Below, in pieces: positions 1-8,306 of a stretch of DNA of 61,154 nt. The first letter of the stretch is position 1. Every line of letters begins with the position of its first letter. The notes under the pieces are model-generated. The model was not told the origin of the DNA. It did no database searches and saw only the letters and a list, made by a program, of their open reading frames with translations. The translations under genes and the position numbers were made by a program. The DNA is from Hyphomicrobiaceae bacterium (lineage in GTDB: Bacteria; Pseudomonadota; Alphaproteobacteria; Rhizobiales; Ancalomicrobiaceae): positions 1 through 61,154 of the forward strand of contig JAEULV010000028.1 in NCBI GenBank assembly GCA_016793065.1, written 5' to 3'.

Positions 1-273
1 ATGTCGAACCCCGACGAGGCGATCGCCATCCTCAAGGAAACCGAGGCCCTGACCGACATCGCCCTGGAAAAGGAGCGTTGGCTGATCACCCGCGACGAAC
101 TGATCCTGACCCCCAAGGTCAAGGTCTCCGGTCTCGGCGTCGTCGACATGGCCCGCCTGCAGGAGTCCATCGGCCTGGTCGAGGACGCCTACAAGCTGGC
201 GCCGAAGCTCAAGGCCGAGGACATCTACACCTCGAAGTTCCTGCCCGCCGCCGCCGACCTCAAGGCCAATTGA
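1..273 (+). CDS. ABC transporter substrate-binding protein, C-terminal part (5' end outside window)
   Basis: The first 90 codons of the window are open from base 1 and end at a TGA at 271-273. Base 1 is an ATG by chance; the gene almost certainly starts upstream. The fragment is soluble, charged and helical, with a Lys-rich end (KLKAEDIYTSKFLPAAADLKAN) like the last helices of NMT1/THI5- or SsuA/TauA-type periplasmic binding proteins. The assignment rests mainly on position: an ATPase and a permease of the nitrate/taurine/sulfonate importer family follow directly. The ligand cannot be told from this piece. Confidence 0.6.
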   Translation: MSNPDEAIAILKETEALTDIALEKERWLITRDELILTPKVKVSGLGVVDMARLQESIGLVEDAYKLAPKLKAEDIYTSKFLPAAADLKAN

Positions 274-393
274 TCGCCCGCTTGTCCGGTTCGCCGACAA
301 CGCTCGTGCCCGGGGCGCCGACGCCTGCGCGCCCCGGTCTTCTTCTGTCGCCCCGGTTTTCTCCGTGCCCTGCGCGTCAACGGGAGCTTCCCC

Positions 394-1188
394 ATGTCTG
401 CCTTCGTCGAAATGAACGGCGTGCACCTGCGTTATGGCGGCACCGGCGGCACGCTTGCCCTCGCCGACTGCTCGCTCAAGGTCGCCGACGGTGAATTCGT
501 CGCCGTCGTCGGCCCCTCCGGCTGCGGCAAGTCGACCCTGATGAAGGTCTGCACCGGCCTGTGGCCGGCCTCGCGCGGCAATGTCATCGTCGGCGGCCAC
601 GAGGTCAGCGGCCCGGTCGGCATTGTCGGCATGGCCTTCCAGAACTCGGTGCAGCTGCCGTGGCGCACCGTGCTCGACAACGTCATGCTGCCGCTCGAGA
701 TCGTCGAGCCGCACCGCAGCCGCCTCAAGGCCAACCGCGCCGAATACGAAGCCCGCGCCATCGAGCTCCTGACCCTGGTCGGGCTCAAGGGCTTCGAGAA
801 GAAGTTCCCATGGCAATTGTCCGGCGGCATGCAGCAGCGCGCCTCGCTCTGCCGGGCGCTCATCCACGACCCCAAACTGCTGATGCTCGACGAGCCGTTC
901 GGCGCGCTCGACATGTTCACCCGCGAGGAATTGTGGGCGGTCCTGCAGGATCTGTGGATGGCGCGCAAGCCGACCATCATCCTCGTCACCCACGATCTGC
1001 GCGAGGCGGTGTTCCTCGCCGACCGCATCCTGATGATGAGCGCCCGTCCGGGCCGCATCATCTCCGAGCACAAGGTCGACTTCCCGCGTCCGCGCACGCT
1101 CGAAACCACCTATCTGCCGGAATTCACCGAAATCACCCACGCGCTGCGATCCCAGATCCAGCAGGCGCGCGCGGCCCAGGCGGCGTGA
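394..1188 (+). CDS. ABC transporter ATP-binding protein, nitrate/taurine/sulfonate (SsuB/TauB/NrtD) family
   Basis: 264 aa, the usual length for this family. It is the cytoplasmic ATPase that powers import by the permease encoded 13 bases downstream. Visible motifs are Walker [10 protein letters not shown] near residue 50, the signature LSGGMQQR near 147, Walker B LLMLDEPFGALD near 165 and the switch HD (VTHDLREAV) near 199. The ATG at 394 follows a GGGAGC ribosome site. The preceding gene encodes the binding protein, so the three form one operon. Substrate (taurine, alkanesulfonate, nitrate or an aromatic or pyrimidine compound) is not decided by sequence; the lactate genes just after may be unrelated. 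Confidence 0.93.
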   Translation: MSAFVEMNGVHLRYGGTGGTLALADCSLKVADGEFVAVVGPSGCGKSTLMKVCTGLWPASRGNVIVGGHEVSGPVGIVGMAFQNSVQLPWRTVLDNVMLPLEIVEPHRSRLKANRAEYEARAIELLTLVGLKGFEKKFPWQLSGGMQQRASLCRALIHDPKLLMLDEPFGALDMFTREELWAVLQDLWMARKPTIILVTHDLREAVFLADRILMMSARPGRIISEHKVDFPRPRTLETTYLPEFTEITHALRSQIQQARAAQAA

Positions 1189-1201
1189 GGAGAACGGCAC
1201 C

Positions 1202-2077
1202 ATGACCACGTCCGACGATACGCCCGTGATCGCCACCGAGGAGGAAATCACCAGCCCGGCGCCGCCGCCGCGGCCGCTGTTCCTCGACCGTGCCCGGCTG
1301 GAAAAGGTCCTGCCCTGGATCATCATCCTCGCCTTCTTCCTGTTGTGGGAATTCGGCTCCCGCGTCGTGCTGCCGCTGTTCACGCCCCGCCCGGAGATCG
1401 TGCTGCCGGCGCCGTCGGCGATCCTGCCGGCGATGATCGAGGACTGGCGCGCCATCGTGCAGAACTCGCTCTACACCCTTGAGACCACCCTCATTGGCTT
1501 TGCCATCGCCATCGTCGTCGGCGTCGCCGGCGGCGTCGCCATCGGCTCGTCGCGGCTCGCCTATGCCGGCTTCTACCCGATCCTCATCGGCTTCAATGCC
1601 GTGCCGAAGATCGCCGTCGTGCCGGTCCTGGTCTTGTGGTTCGGCATCGGCACCATTCCGGCGATCCTCACCGCCTTCCTGATTTCGTTCTTCCCGATCC
1701 TCGTCAACGTCGCCACCGGCATCGCCACCGTCGAGCCCGAGCTGAAGGACGTCTGCCGTGCCCTCGGCGCCCGCAATTCCGACATCGTCTGGAAGATCGG
1801 CCTGCCGCGATCGATGCCGTATTTCTTCGCCTCGCTGAAGGTGGCGATCACCGTCGCCTTCGTCGGCTCCATCCTCGCCGAGGCGACCGCCGGCAATCAC
1901 GGCATCGGCCATCTGACCAGCTACGCGGCGGCGCAGTTCCGCGTGCCGCTGGTGTTCGGCGGCCTCATCGTCACCGCCGCCATGGGCATCCTGCTCTACT
2001 ACATCGCCGCCTGGTTCGAGACGCGCATGACCGGTTGGGCAACGCGCGGCATGGACAACCCCGTCGCCGGCTATTGA
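1202..2077 (+). CDS. ABC transporter permease, SsuC/TauC type
   Basis: 291 aa integral inner-membrane protein. A soluble N-terminus of about 35 residues is followed by a first membrane segment (WIIILAFFLLWEFG) and then the binding-protein-dependent permease domain. The EAA loop is seen as CRALGARNSDIVWKIGLPRSMPYF near residues 180-205, the contact for the ATPase encoded upstream. It starts at ATG 1202 after GAGGAGAACGGCACC and is the last gene of the operon; the downstream regulator has its own leader. Confidence 0.92.
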   Translation: MTTSDDTPVIATEEEITSPAPPPRPLFLDRARLEKVLPWIIILAFFLLWEFGSRVVLPLFTPRPEIVLPAPSAILPAMIEDWRAIVQNSLYTLETTLIGFAIAIVVGVAGGVAIGSSRLAYAGFYPILIGFNAVPKIAVVPVLVLWFGIGTIPAILTAFLISFFPILVNVATGIATVEPELKDVCRALGARNSDIVWKIGLPRSMPYFFASLKVAITVAFVGSILAEATAGNHGIGHLTSYAAAQFRVPLVFGGLIVTAAMGILLYYIAAWFETRMTGWATRGMDNPVAGY

Positions 2078-2173
2078 CATCGCCACCCGGGAAGGTCGTC
2101 GGCTGTAACTCTGGACAAAAAATATGACCAGACTACCGCCGGATGCTTGACCCGTCGCCCGCCTTGGCCTAAT

Positions 2174-2197
2174 CCCCGTGGACCACTTGCCACGGGG
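2174..2197 (+). promoter_or_regulatory. Perfect 8-bp inverted repeat in the leader of the GntR regulator
   Basis: CCCCGTGG at 2174-2181 and CCACGGGG at 2190-2197 are exact reverse complements separated by ACCACTTG. The repeat ends five bases before the ATG at 2203 and includes the only G-rich stretch that could serve as a ribosome site. It could be the operator of the FCD regulator (autoregulation), or an RNA hairpin that limits translation. A weak promoter-like pair (TTGACC, 17 bases, TAATCC) lies just upstream. Confidence 0.45.
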
Positions 2198-2202
2198 CCG
2201 CC

Positions 2203-3048
2203 ATGCTGTTCACGCCCGTCTCCCAGGATCGAACCGCCGATGCCGCGATCCGGCAGGTCGAGCTGGCGATCCTGCGCGGCATCTTGCGGCCGGGCGACCG
2301 CTTGCCGGGGGAACGCGATCTGGCCGAGAGCCTTGGCGTGTCGCGGCCGATCCTGCGCGAGGCGCTGAAGGCGCTGGAAACGCGCGGACTGGTCGTCGCC
2401 CGTCCCGGCGGCGGCACCTATGTCGGCGATGTCGTCGGCACCGTTTATTCCGAGCCGATGGCGCAGCTGATCCGCCGGCATCCCGAGGCGACGGAGGGCT
2501 ATTTCGAATACCGGCGCGAGATGGAGGCCTGGGCCTCGGCGCTGGCGGCCGAACGGGCGACCGCCTCCGACATCGCCACGTTGACCGCCATCGTCGATGC
2601 CATGGCGCTCGCCCATCAGGACGCCGATCCGAGCGAGGAAACCCGCCTCGACTGGGAGTTTCACACCGCCATCGGCGAGGCGGCGCACAATCTCGTGCTG
2701 CTGCACACGCTGCGCGCCTGTTACCGCCTGGTGCAGGAAAACGTCTTCTACGATCGCGCCCGGCTGTTTGCGGTGCCGAGCGCCCGCGATGCGCTGCTGG
2801 CCCAGCACCGCGCCATCCTGGCGGCGATCGCCGGCCGCGACCCGGCGAAGGCGCGCGCCGCCGCCGCCGGCCACATCGACTATGTCGAGACCGCCGTGCG
2901 CGCGGTCGAACTCGGCCATGCCCGCGAGGCGGTCGCCCGCCTGCGGCTCGACCAGCGCGAGGCCCGCGCTCGCCGTGGCCCCAAGGGCCAGCGCGCCGCG
3001 CCCGATCCCACCCCATTTGCCGACCCCGCCACCGAGGATCTTCGATGA
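2203..3048 (+). CDS. GntR-family regulator with FCD domain (FadR/LldR/PdhR type)
   Basis: 281 aa. The N-terminal winged helix (residues about 10-75) has the GntR pattern ILRPGDRLPGERDLAESLGVSRPILREALKALETRGLV. The remainder is an all-helical FCD ligand domain with DWEFHTAIGEAAHN and the late HIDYVETAV helix that carries metal- or acid-binding residues in this family. A proline/arginine-rich tail of about 30 residues is extra. The stop overlaps the start of the lutA-like gene (ATGA at 3045-3048). In other bacteria LldR- and LutR-type members of this family control lactate oxidation, so this is probably the local controller of lutABC. Confidence 0.9.
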   Translation: MLFTPVSQDRTADAAIRQVELAILRGILRPGDRLPGERDLAESLGVSRPILREALKALETRGLVVARPGGGTYVGDVVGTVYSEPMAQLIRRHPEATEGYFEYRREMEAWASALAAERATASDIATLTAIVDAMALAHQDADPSEETRLDWEFHTAIGEAAHNLVLLHTLRACYRLVQENVFYDRARLFAVPSARDALLAQHRAILAAIAGRDPAKARAAAAGHIDYVETAVRAVELGHAREAVARLRLDQREARARRGPKGQRAAPDPTPFADPATEDLR

Positions 3049-3821
3049 CCGCCAATCCGACGGGCAAACGCCCGCGCGTCGCCCTGTTCGTCACTTGCCT
3101 CGTCGATCTCTTCCGTCCGACGGTCGGCTTTTCGGCGGTCAAGCTGCTGGAAGAGGCCGGCTGCGATGTCGAGGTGCCGCCGCAACAGACCTGCTGCGGC
3201 CAGCCGGCGTTCAACTCCGGCGACCGCAAGGACGCCCGCGCCATCGCCGAGCAGGTCATCGCCGCCTTCGAGGCCTATGACTACGTCGTCATTCCCTCCG
3301 GCTCCTGCGGCGGCATGATCAAGGCGCATTATCCCGAGCTCTTCGCCGGCGATGCCGCTTGGGAGCCGCGCGCCGTGGCGCTGGCCGCCCGCAGCTTCGA
3401 ACTGGTGTCGTTCCTCGTCGACGTCCTCGGCGTCACCACGACCCACGCCCGCCTCGCCGGCAGCGTCACCTATCACGACAGCTGCTCGGGCCTGCGCGAA
3501 CTCGGCATCCGCGAACAGCCGCGCCGGTTGCTCGCCGCCGTCGACGGGTTGACGCTCACCGAGATGAAGGACGCCGACGCCTGCTGCGGCTTCGGCGGCG
3601 CCTTCTGCGTCAAGTATCCCGATCTTTCCAACGCCATCGTCGAAAAGAAGATCGTCAATGTCGAGGCGTCCGGTGCCGCCACCTTGCTCGCCGGCGATCT
3701 CGGCTGCCTGATGAACATGGCCGGGAAGCTGAAGCGTCAGGGCTCGACCATCGAGGTTCGCCACGTCGCCGAGGTTCTCGCCGGCCTGACCGACGCCCCC
3801 GCCATCGGCAAGGCGAAGTGA
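3045..3821 (+). CDS. lutA: LutA/LldE-like (Fe-S)-binding subunit of lactate-oxidation complex
   Basis: 258 aa from the ATG at 3045 that overlaps the regulator's stop. Two cysteine-rich CCG domains are visible: QQTCCGQPAFNSGD near residue 48 and ADACCGFGGAFCVKYPDLS near residue 180. These bind an iron-sulfur or heterodisulfide-type centre. With LutB and LutC this forms the FAD-independent L-lactate dehydrogenase complex that oxidises lactate to pyruvate in the cytoplasm. The gene is followed 11 bases later by lutB. Confidence 0.9.
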   Translation: MTANPTGKRPRVALFVTCLVDLFRPTVGFSAVKLLEEAGCDVEVPPQQTCCGQPAFNSGDRKDARAIAEQVIAAFEAYDYVVIPSGSCGGMIKAHYPELFAGDAAWEPRAVALAARSFELVSFLVDVLGVTTTHARLAGSVTYHDSCSGLRELGIREQPRRLLAAVDGLTLTEMKDADACCGFGGAFCVKYPDLSNAIVEKKIVNVEASGAATLLAGDLGCLMNMAGKLKRQGSTIEVRHVAEVLAGLTDAPAIGKAK

Positions 3822-3832
3822 GGAGAGACGCG

Positions 3833-5260
3833 ATGCAGATCACTTCGCCCCAGTTCAGGCAAAACGCCACCAAGGCACTCAACGACGGTCAGCTGCAGAA
3901 GGCGCTGGGCAATGTGCAGAAGGGCTTCATCGGCAAGCGGGCGCTGGCGGTGGCTGCCCTGCCCGAATTCGAGCAACTGCGCGACAGCGGCCGCGCCATC
4001 AAGACCCACACGCTGAAGCATCTCGATCTTTATCTGGAAGCCTACGAGGCCAAGGTGACGGCCTCGGGCGGACAGGTGCATTGGGCCGAGACCGCCCAGG
4101 ATGCCCGCGAGATCATCCTCGGCATCTGTAAGGCCGCAGGCGCGCGCACCGTGACCAAGGGCAAGTCGATGATTTCCGAGGAGGTCGGCGTCAATGCCTA
4201 CCTCGAGGAACACGGCATCACCCCGGTCGAGACCGACCTTGGCGAATACATCATCCAGCTGCGCGGCGAGACGCCGAGCCACATCATCGCCCCGGCGGTG
4301 CACCTCAACAAAGAGCAGGTGGAACAGGACTTCCGCCGCGTCCACACCCACCTGGCGCCGGAACGCAATCTGTCGGAGGCGCAGACGCTGCTGACCGAGG
4401 CCCGCGCCGTGCTGCGCGAGCGCTTCCTCGCCGCCGATGTCGGCATCACCGGCGCGAACTTCCTCGTCGCCGAAACCGGTACCTCGATCATCGTCACCAA
4501 CGAGGGCAACGGCGACCTGACCCAGATCCTGCCGCGCGTCCACATCGTCATCGCCTCGATCGAGAAGATCACGCCGACGCTGGAGGACGTATCGCAGATC
4601 CTGCGGCTGCTCGCCCGCTCGGCGACCGGTCAGGACATGTCGGTCTACACGACGTTTTCCACCGGACCGCGCCGCGCCGACGATCCCGACGGCCCGGACC
4701 AGTACCATGTCGTGCTGCTCGACAACGGCCGCACCGCCATGCTCGGCACCGAATTCGAGGAAATGCTGCGCTGTATCCGCTGCGGCGCCTGCATGAACCA
4801 TTGCCCGGTCTATCACGCCGTCGGCGGCCACGCCTATGGCTCGGTCTATCCCGGACCGATGGGCGCGGTGCTGACGCCGTCGCTGTGGGGCGTCGACAAG
4901 GGCGGGCAATTGCCCAATGCCTCGACCTTCTGCGGCCGCTGCGAAAGCGTCTGTCCGATGAAGATCCCGCTGCCGAAGATGATGCGGCACTGGCGCGAGC
5001 GCGAATTCGAGCGCCACCTCAATCCGCCGGCGCAGCGCTGGGGCCTCGGCGCCTGGGCCTTCCTGGCCCGGCGCCCCAAGCTCTACCATGCCCTGACCGG
5101 CCTCGTCGCCCGCCTGATCGGCCGCATCGGCGCGGTGCGCGGCGGTTCGCTTGGCTGGCTGCCGCTGGCCGGCGGCTGGACCCGGCACCGCGACCTGCCG
5201 GCGCCGGAGGGACGGACGTTTCTTGAGATGTGGGCTGACAAGCAGAGGAAATCGGCATGA
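3833..5260 (+). CDS. lutB: LutB/LldF-like iron-sulfur protein of lactate-oxidation complex
   Basis: 475 aa from the ATG at 3833, after GAGGAGAGACGCG. The N-terminal two thirds are an LUD domain (VTKGKSMISEEVGVN, then the GANFLVAETGTSIIVTNEGNGD block). Two 4Fe-4S motifs follow: CIRCGACMNHC near residue 314 and CGRCESVC near residue 366. The C-terminal region is the LutB tail that ends WADKQRKSA. The stop overlaps the start of lutC (ATGA at 5257-5260), indicating translational coupling. Length matches the family. Confidence 0.93.
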   Translation: MQITSPQFRQNATKALNDGQLQKALGNVQKGFIGKRALAVAALPEFEQLRDSGRAIKTHTLKHLDLYLEAYEAKVTASGGQVHWAETAQDAREIILGICKAAGARTVTKGKSMISEEVGVNAYLEEHGITPVETDLGEYIIQLRGETPSHIIAPAVHLNKEQVEQDFRRVHTHLAPERNLSEAQTLLTEARAVLRERFLAADVGITGANFLVAETGTSIIVTNEGNGDLTQILPRVHIVIASIEKITPTLEDVSQILRLLARSATGQDMSVYTTFSTGPRRADDPDGPDQYHVVLLDNGRTAMLGTEFEEMLRCIRCGACMNHCPVYHAVGGHAYGSVYPGPMGAVLTPSLWGVDKGGQLPNASTFCGRCESVCPMKIPLPKMMRHWREREFERHLNPPAQRWGLGAWAFLARRPKLYHALTGLVARLIGRIGAVRGGSLGWLPLAGGWTRHRDLPAPEGRTFLEMWADKQRKSA

Positions 5261-5928
5261 GCGCCCGTGACGCCATTCTTGCCCGTGTCCGCCGTTCGCT
5301 CGGCGTCGACGGCACCGAGCCCGACCGCCGCGCCACCGCCGAGGCCCGCATGCACGATGCTCCCATCGGGCTGATCCCGGCGCGCGGACAGCTCGACCCG
5401 GCCGGTCAGCGGGCATTGTTCCGGGCGATGGCCGAGAAGGTCTCGAGCTCGGTCGTCGCCGTTGCCTCCGGCGCCGACGTGCCGGCGGCGATCGCCGACT
5501 ACCTGCGCTCGAAGAACCTGCCGCCGAGCTTCCGCCGGGGCGACGACCCCCGGCTGGCGGCGATGCCGTGGGACAGTCAGCCCAACCTCGAGATCAGCAC
5601 CGGCATCTCCGATGGTCATGATCTCGTCAGCGTCTCCCACGCCGTCGGCGCCATCGCCGAAACCGGCACGCTGGCGCTGCAGTCCGGCGGCGACAACCCG
5701 ACGACGCTGAACTTCCTGCCCGATCACCACATCGTCGTCGTCGACGCCGGCGCCATTGTCGGCGACTACGAGACGTTCTGGGCCGGGATGCGCCAGCGCT
5801 TCGGCAAGGGTGTGATGCCGCGCACGGTGAATTTCGTCACCGGCCCCTCCCGCTCGGGCGATATCGAACAGACGATCCTGCTCGGCGCCCACGGGCCTCG
5901 GGCGTTGCACATCATCATGGTCGGCTGA
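5257..5928 (+). CDS. lutC: LutC/LldG-like LUD-domain subunit of lactate-oxidation complex
   Basis: 223 aa, an LUD-domain protein without Fe-S motifs. It has the family features VSHAVGAIAETGTLALQSG near residue 125 and a C-terminal SRSGDIEQTILLGAHGPRALHIIMVG block. It is the third subunit of the lactate utilisation complex and the last gene of the operon. A convergent methyltransferase gene ends 27 bases away, so transcription must stop in the short gap, but no clear hairpin is seen there. Confidence 0.92.
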   Translation: MSARDAILARVRRSLGVDGTEPDRRATAEARMHDAPIGLIPARGQLDPAGQRALFRAMAEKVSSSVVAVASGADVPAAIADYLRSKNLPPSFRRGDDPRLAAMPWDSQPNLEISTGISDGHDLVSVSHAVGAIAETGTLALQSGGDNPTTLNFLPDHHIVVVDAGAIVGDYETFWAGMRQRFGKGVMPRTVNFVTGPSRSGDIEQTILLGAHGPRALHIIMVG

Positions 5929-5954
5929 TCGCGCCAGCCGGCCCCCCGGTCGTC

Positions 5955-6623
5955 TCAGCCGACGACCAGCGCCAGGCAGAAGCCGTCATGGCCCTTGACG
6001 CCGACCGTCTGCACGGCGGTGGCGTCAAGGCGCGGCTCGGCGGCGATGAGATCGAACAGGGCGCGGGTGCCCCGCACCCGGTCGTCGTCGCTCGCCGGAT
6101 CGATCACCTTGCCGTCGCGAACCACGTTGTCGGCGACGATCACCGTGCCTACCCGCGACAGCGCCAGCGCCGCCTTGAGATAGTGCGGATTGTTCGGCTT
6201 GTCGGCGTCGATGAACACGAGGTCAAACGGGCCGTCGCCGCGCGCGATCATGGCGTCGAGCGTGTCGCGGGCCCGGCCGACGCGGATGTCGACGCGGTCG
6301 GCGAACCCGGCGCGATCGACATTGGCGGCGGCGACGGCGGCATGGCGCGGGTCGAGTTCCAGCGTCACCACATGACCGGTCGCGCCGACGGCGCCGGCGA
6401 GCCAGATGGTCGAATAGCCGCCGAGCGTGCCGATTTCCAGCACCCGCCGCGCCCCCGCCATGCGGGCGAAGAGCGCCAGCATCTTGCCCTGCAACGGCGA
6501 CACGTCGATCGCCGGCAGCCCGGCGGCGGCATTGGCGGCCAGCACGGCCTCAAGCGCGATATCCGCCGCCAGCAGCCTTTCGGAGAAATACCCGTCGACC
6601 GCCGTCCAGTTCGCGTCGCTCAT
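5955..6623 (-). CDS. Class I SAM-dependent O-methyltransferase (caffeoyl-CoA OMT family)
   Basis: 222 aa cytosolic enzyme. The SAM-binding motif I reads VLEIGTLGGYSTIWLAGA near residue 60, followed by VTLELDPRHAAVA and the metal-site motif DLVFIDADKPNNPHYL near residue 135. This is the pattern of cation-dependent catechol- or caffeoyl-CoA-type O-methyltransferases. The bacterial substrate is unknown. It starts at ATG 6623 and faces the lutC gene; no partner gene is adjacent. Confidence 0.9.
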   Translation of the reverse strand: MSDANWTAVDGYFSERLLAADIALEAVLAANAAAGLPAIDVSPLQGKMLALFARMAGARRVLEIGTLGGYSTIWLAGAVGATGHVVTLELDPRHAAVAAANVDRAGFADRVDIRVGRARDTLDAMIARGDGPFDLVFIDADKPNNPHYLKAALALSRVGTVIVADNVVRDGKVIDPASDDDRVRGTRALFDLIAAEPRLDATAVQTVGVKGHDGFCLALVVG

Positions 6624-6867
6624 TGCCGCCTCGCCCGTTTGCGTCTCGAAATGCAGGTTCGTTCACTGCATTCCAGCCAGTCTAATGTGAAAGGCTGACG
6701 ACGCCAGCGGACCAGGGGCGGTCGCAATTCCAGTTGGAAATTCAGGCCATTGGCCGTGACGGCCCCCGACCGGCGGGCTTGCATGCTATACGTTCGTGCA
6801 AGATCAGGGCAGTGTGTGAATCAATCGTGAATGTCGATCGACGTACACACGAAGCAACGGCCGGCTC

Positions 6868-6900
6868 AAAAAAGAGGCGCCGCGTCTTTCGACACGGCGC
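6868..6900 (-). terminator. Intrinsic terminator (10-bp stem, GAAA loop, six U)
   Basis: On the minus strand GCGCCGTGTC, loop GAAA and GACGCGGCGC form a 10-bp stem with one G-U pair, followed by CTC and TTTTTT. The run of U exists only on the minus strand, so it ends leftward transcription. No protein gene lies within several hundred bases upstream on that strand, which points to a non-coding transcript. Confidence 0.7.
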
Positions 6901-6943
6901 AAGGTGGCAAGAGGAGGAGATTGCTCGGGAAGAAAACTATGGA
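6868..6943 (-). ncRNA. Predicted trans-acting small RNA with anti-Shine-Dalgarno tract
   Basis: This call rests only on sequence signals. Reading leftward: a CtrA box at 6980-6966, a TATATT -10-like box at 6955-6950, an expected start near 6943, an unstructured pyrimidine-rich stretch AATCTCCTCCTCTTGCC (6923-6907) complementary to ribosome-binding sites, then a strong terminator. The RNA would be about 76 nt. CUCC-rich single-stranded segments ahead of a terminator hairpin are typical of alphaproteobacterial regulatory RNAs. I could not match it to a named family; the exact 5' end is a guess. Confidence 0.45.
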
Positions 6944-6965
6944 TGATAGAATATAAGGAGATCCC

Positions 6966-6980
6966 TTAACCAAGGATTAA
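6966..6980. promoter_or_regulatory. Perfect CtrA-type binding box TTAA-N7-TTAA
   Basis: TTAA at 6966-6969 and TTAA at 6977-6980 are separated by exactly seven bases, and TTAA is rare in this GC-rich DNA. The box lies 10 bases upstream of TATATT on the minus strand, covering the -35 region, the usual place for activation by the master regulator CtrA. It sits in front of the predicted small RNA. Confidence 0.5.
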
Positions 6981-7588
6981 GCCCTTATCCTCTATCGAAA
7001 CCTGTCATCCTGATCGCTCTTAAACAGTTTGATCGCAAGGGCGACCTTAGTCCAGTGGCGTTCGTACGGATCGGGTTTTTTCGTTCCCGTGGCGAGCGGC
7101 TTGATCGCGCCCAGACGACGCCCCGATGCCGGCCGGCCGACGCCCGCCGGCGCGGCTCAAGCGGCGGTGGCGAGAAACGCCCAAGCCGAAAAAGGCAAGA
7201 GCGCCAAAGCGCTAAGCCCGCGACATATTGTCCGGATTCCGCCGCCGGTCTCGCCGTCGCCGCCGCCGTCACGCTCGCCTCGATCAGGCTGCCGTTTCGT
7301 CAGGATCGGGCGGATCGCAGCCGCAATCGGCGGATTCCGCCACGGCGCCGCGCCTTTTCCGACCGCCGGCGCTGCCACAAAACCCGCTGGCCTGTGACCG
7401 AATTGCGACACTTCACGTGACGTCCACCCGAGTCACCCGGTTGACGCGCCGCCCGCCGCGGTGCAGCGCCGGCCGAATCGGCGGCAATCTGGAGCGGGAT
7501 CGCCTCCCGAATGACTTGCCGCGCCGATCGGCCCGAGGTCCCATGCACTCTCGCCCGGCCTCCCGCCCGCCTTCCTCGCGTGTCGGGA
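6981..7588. other. Intergenic region without recognisable gene
   Basis: About 600 bases between the CtrA box and the end of the pdeM gene. The left 40 bases are AT-rich and could hold promoter elements. The rest is GC-rich with short open frames on both strands, none of which shows a conserved motif, a good ribosome site or the third-position bias of the neighbouring genes. I see no feature I can support here. Confidence 0.5.
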
Positions 7589-8296
7589 TCAGCCGCCGCT
7601 CAAGGCCCGCGACGGGAAGGCATAGAGCCGGTCCTCGCCACACAGATAGGCGTGGAAGCGGCCATTGGGAAACAGCGGCGCGAACGGCGCCGACTTGACG
7701 TCGAGCCCGCCGGTAAAGGCGCCGAACGCCGGCATGACCAGCCGGGTGCCGTCGGTGATGAACGCCGGCTTGCGGATCGACCGGCCGCGCACCCGCACCC
7801 GCGCCGCCGGATGCAGATGGCCGGCCACCTCGCCGGCGGCCTCGCCGTCGCGCGGCTCGTGGCGGAAGGTCAGCGTGCCGATGCTTACCTCCAGCGACGC
7901 ATCGCCGCCGACGTCGCCATCGATCACCGGATCGTGGTTGCCGGCGATCCAGATCCAGTCGCGCCCCGCCTGCAGCCCGCGCAAGGTCTCCCGCGCCGGC
8001 TCCGGCAGCCGCGCGCCGCCGTCAGCATCGTGGAAACTGTCGCCGAGCGAGATGACGCGGCGCGGCCCGAGCGCGTGGACGAGCGCCCCGACGCCGCGCA
8101 GCGTCGCGGTGGTGTCGTAGGGTGGCAGGAACAGGCCGCGCGCCGCATGCGCCGAGCCCTTTTCCAGATGCAGGTCGGAAACGACCAGCGTCGCCTCCTC
8201 CGGCCACCACAGCGCCGCCTCGCGGGTGAAAACCAGGTCGGCGCCGGCGACGCTGACCTTGAGGCTGCCCGGCAGCGGGCCGCAGGCGCGGTTCAT
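7589..8296 (-). CDS. pdeM: Ligase-associated DNA damage response endonuclease PdeM (metallophosphoesterase)
   Basis: 235 aa from the ATG at 8296, ten bases after the helicase stop; a GTG at 8344 would add 16 residues but overlaps the helicase. Calcineurin-like metallophosphoesterase motifs are complete: SDLHLEKG, GDSFHD, GNHD and GHLHP, giving a two-metal active site. In bacteria this family is co-encoded with a DEXH helicase, an exonuclease and an ATP-dependent DNA ligase in a DNA repair cluster. Here only the helicase is adjacent, and the two form a tight operon. Confidence 0.9.
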   Translation of the reverse strand: MNRACGPLPGSLKVSVAGADLVFTREAALWWPEEATLVVSDLHLEKGSAHAARGLFLPPYDTTATLRGVGALVHALGPRRVISLGDSFHDADGGARLPEPARETLRGLQAGRDWIWIAGNHDPVIDGDVGGDASLEVSIGTLTFRHEPRDGEAAGEVAGHLHPAARVRVRGRSIRKPAFITDGTRLVMPAFGAFTGGLDVKSAPFAPLFPNGRFHAYLCGEDRLYAFPSRALSGG

Positions 8297-8306
8297 CGCC
8301 TCGGCC

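Noticed and set aside
6734..6946. A 70-codon plus-strand frame across the small-RNA region
   Set aside because: No ribosome site or similarity, composition unlike neighbouring genes, and it runs through a terminator hairpin and a CtrA box.
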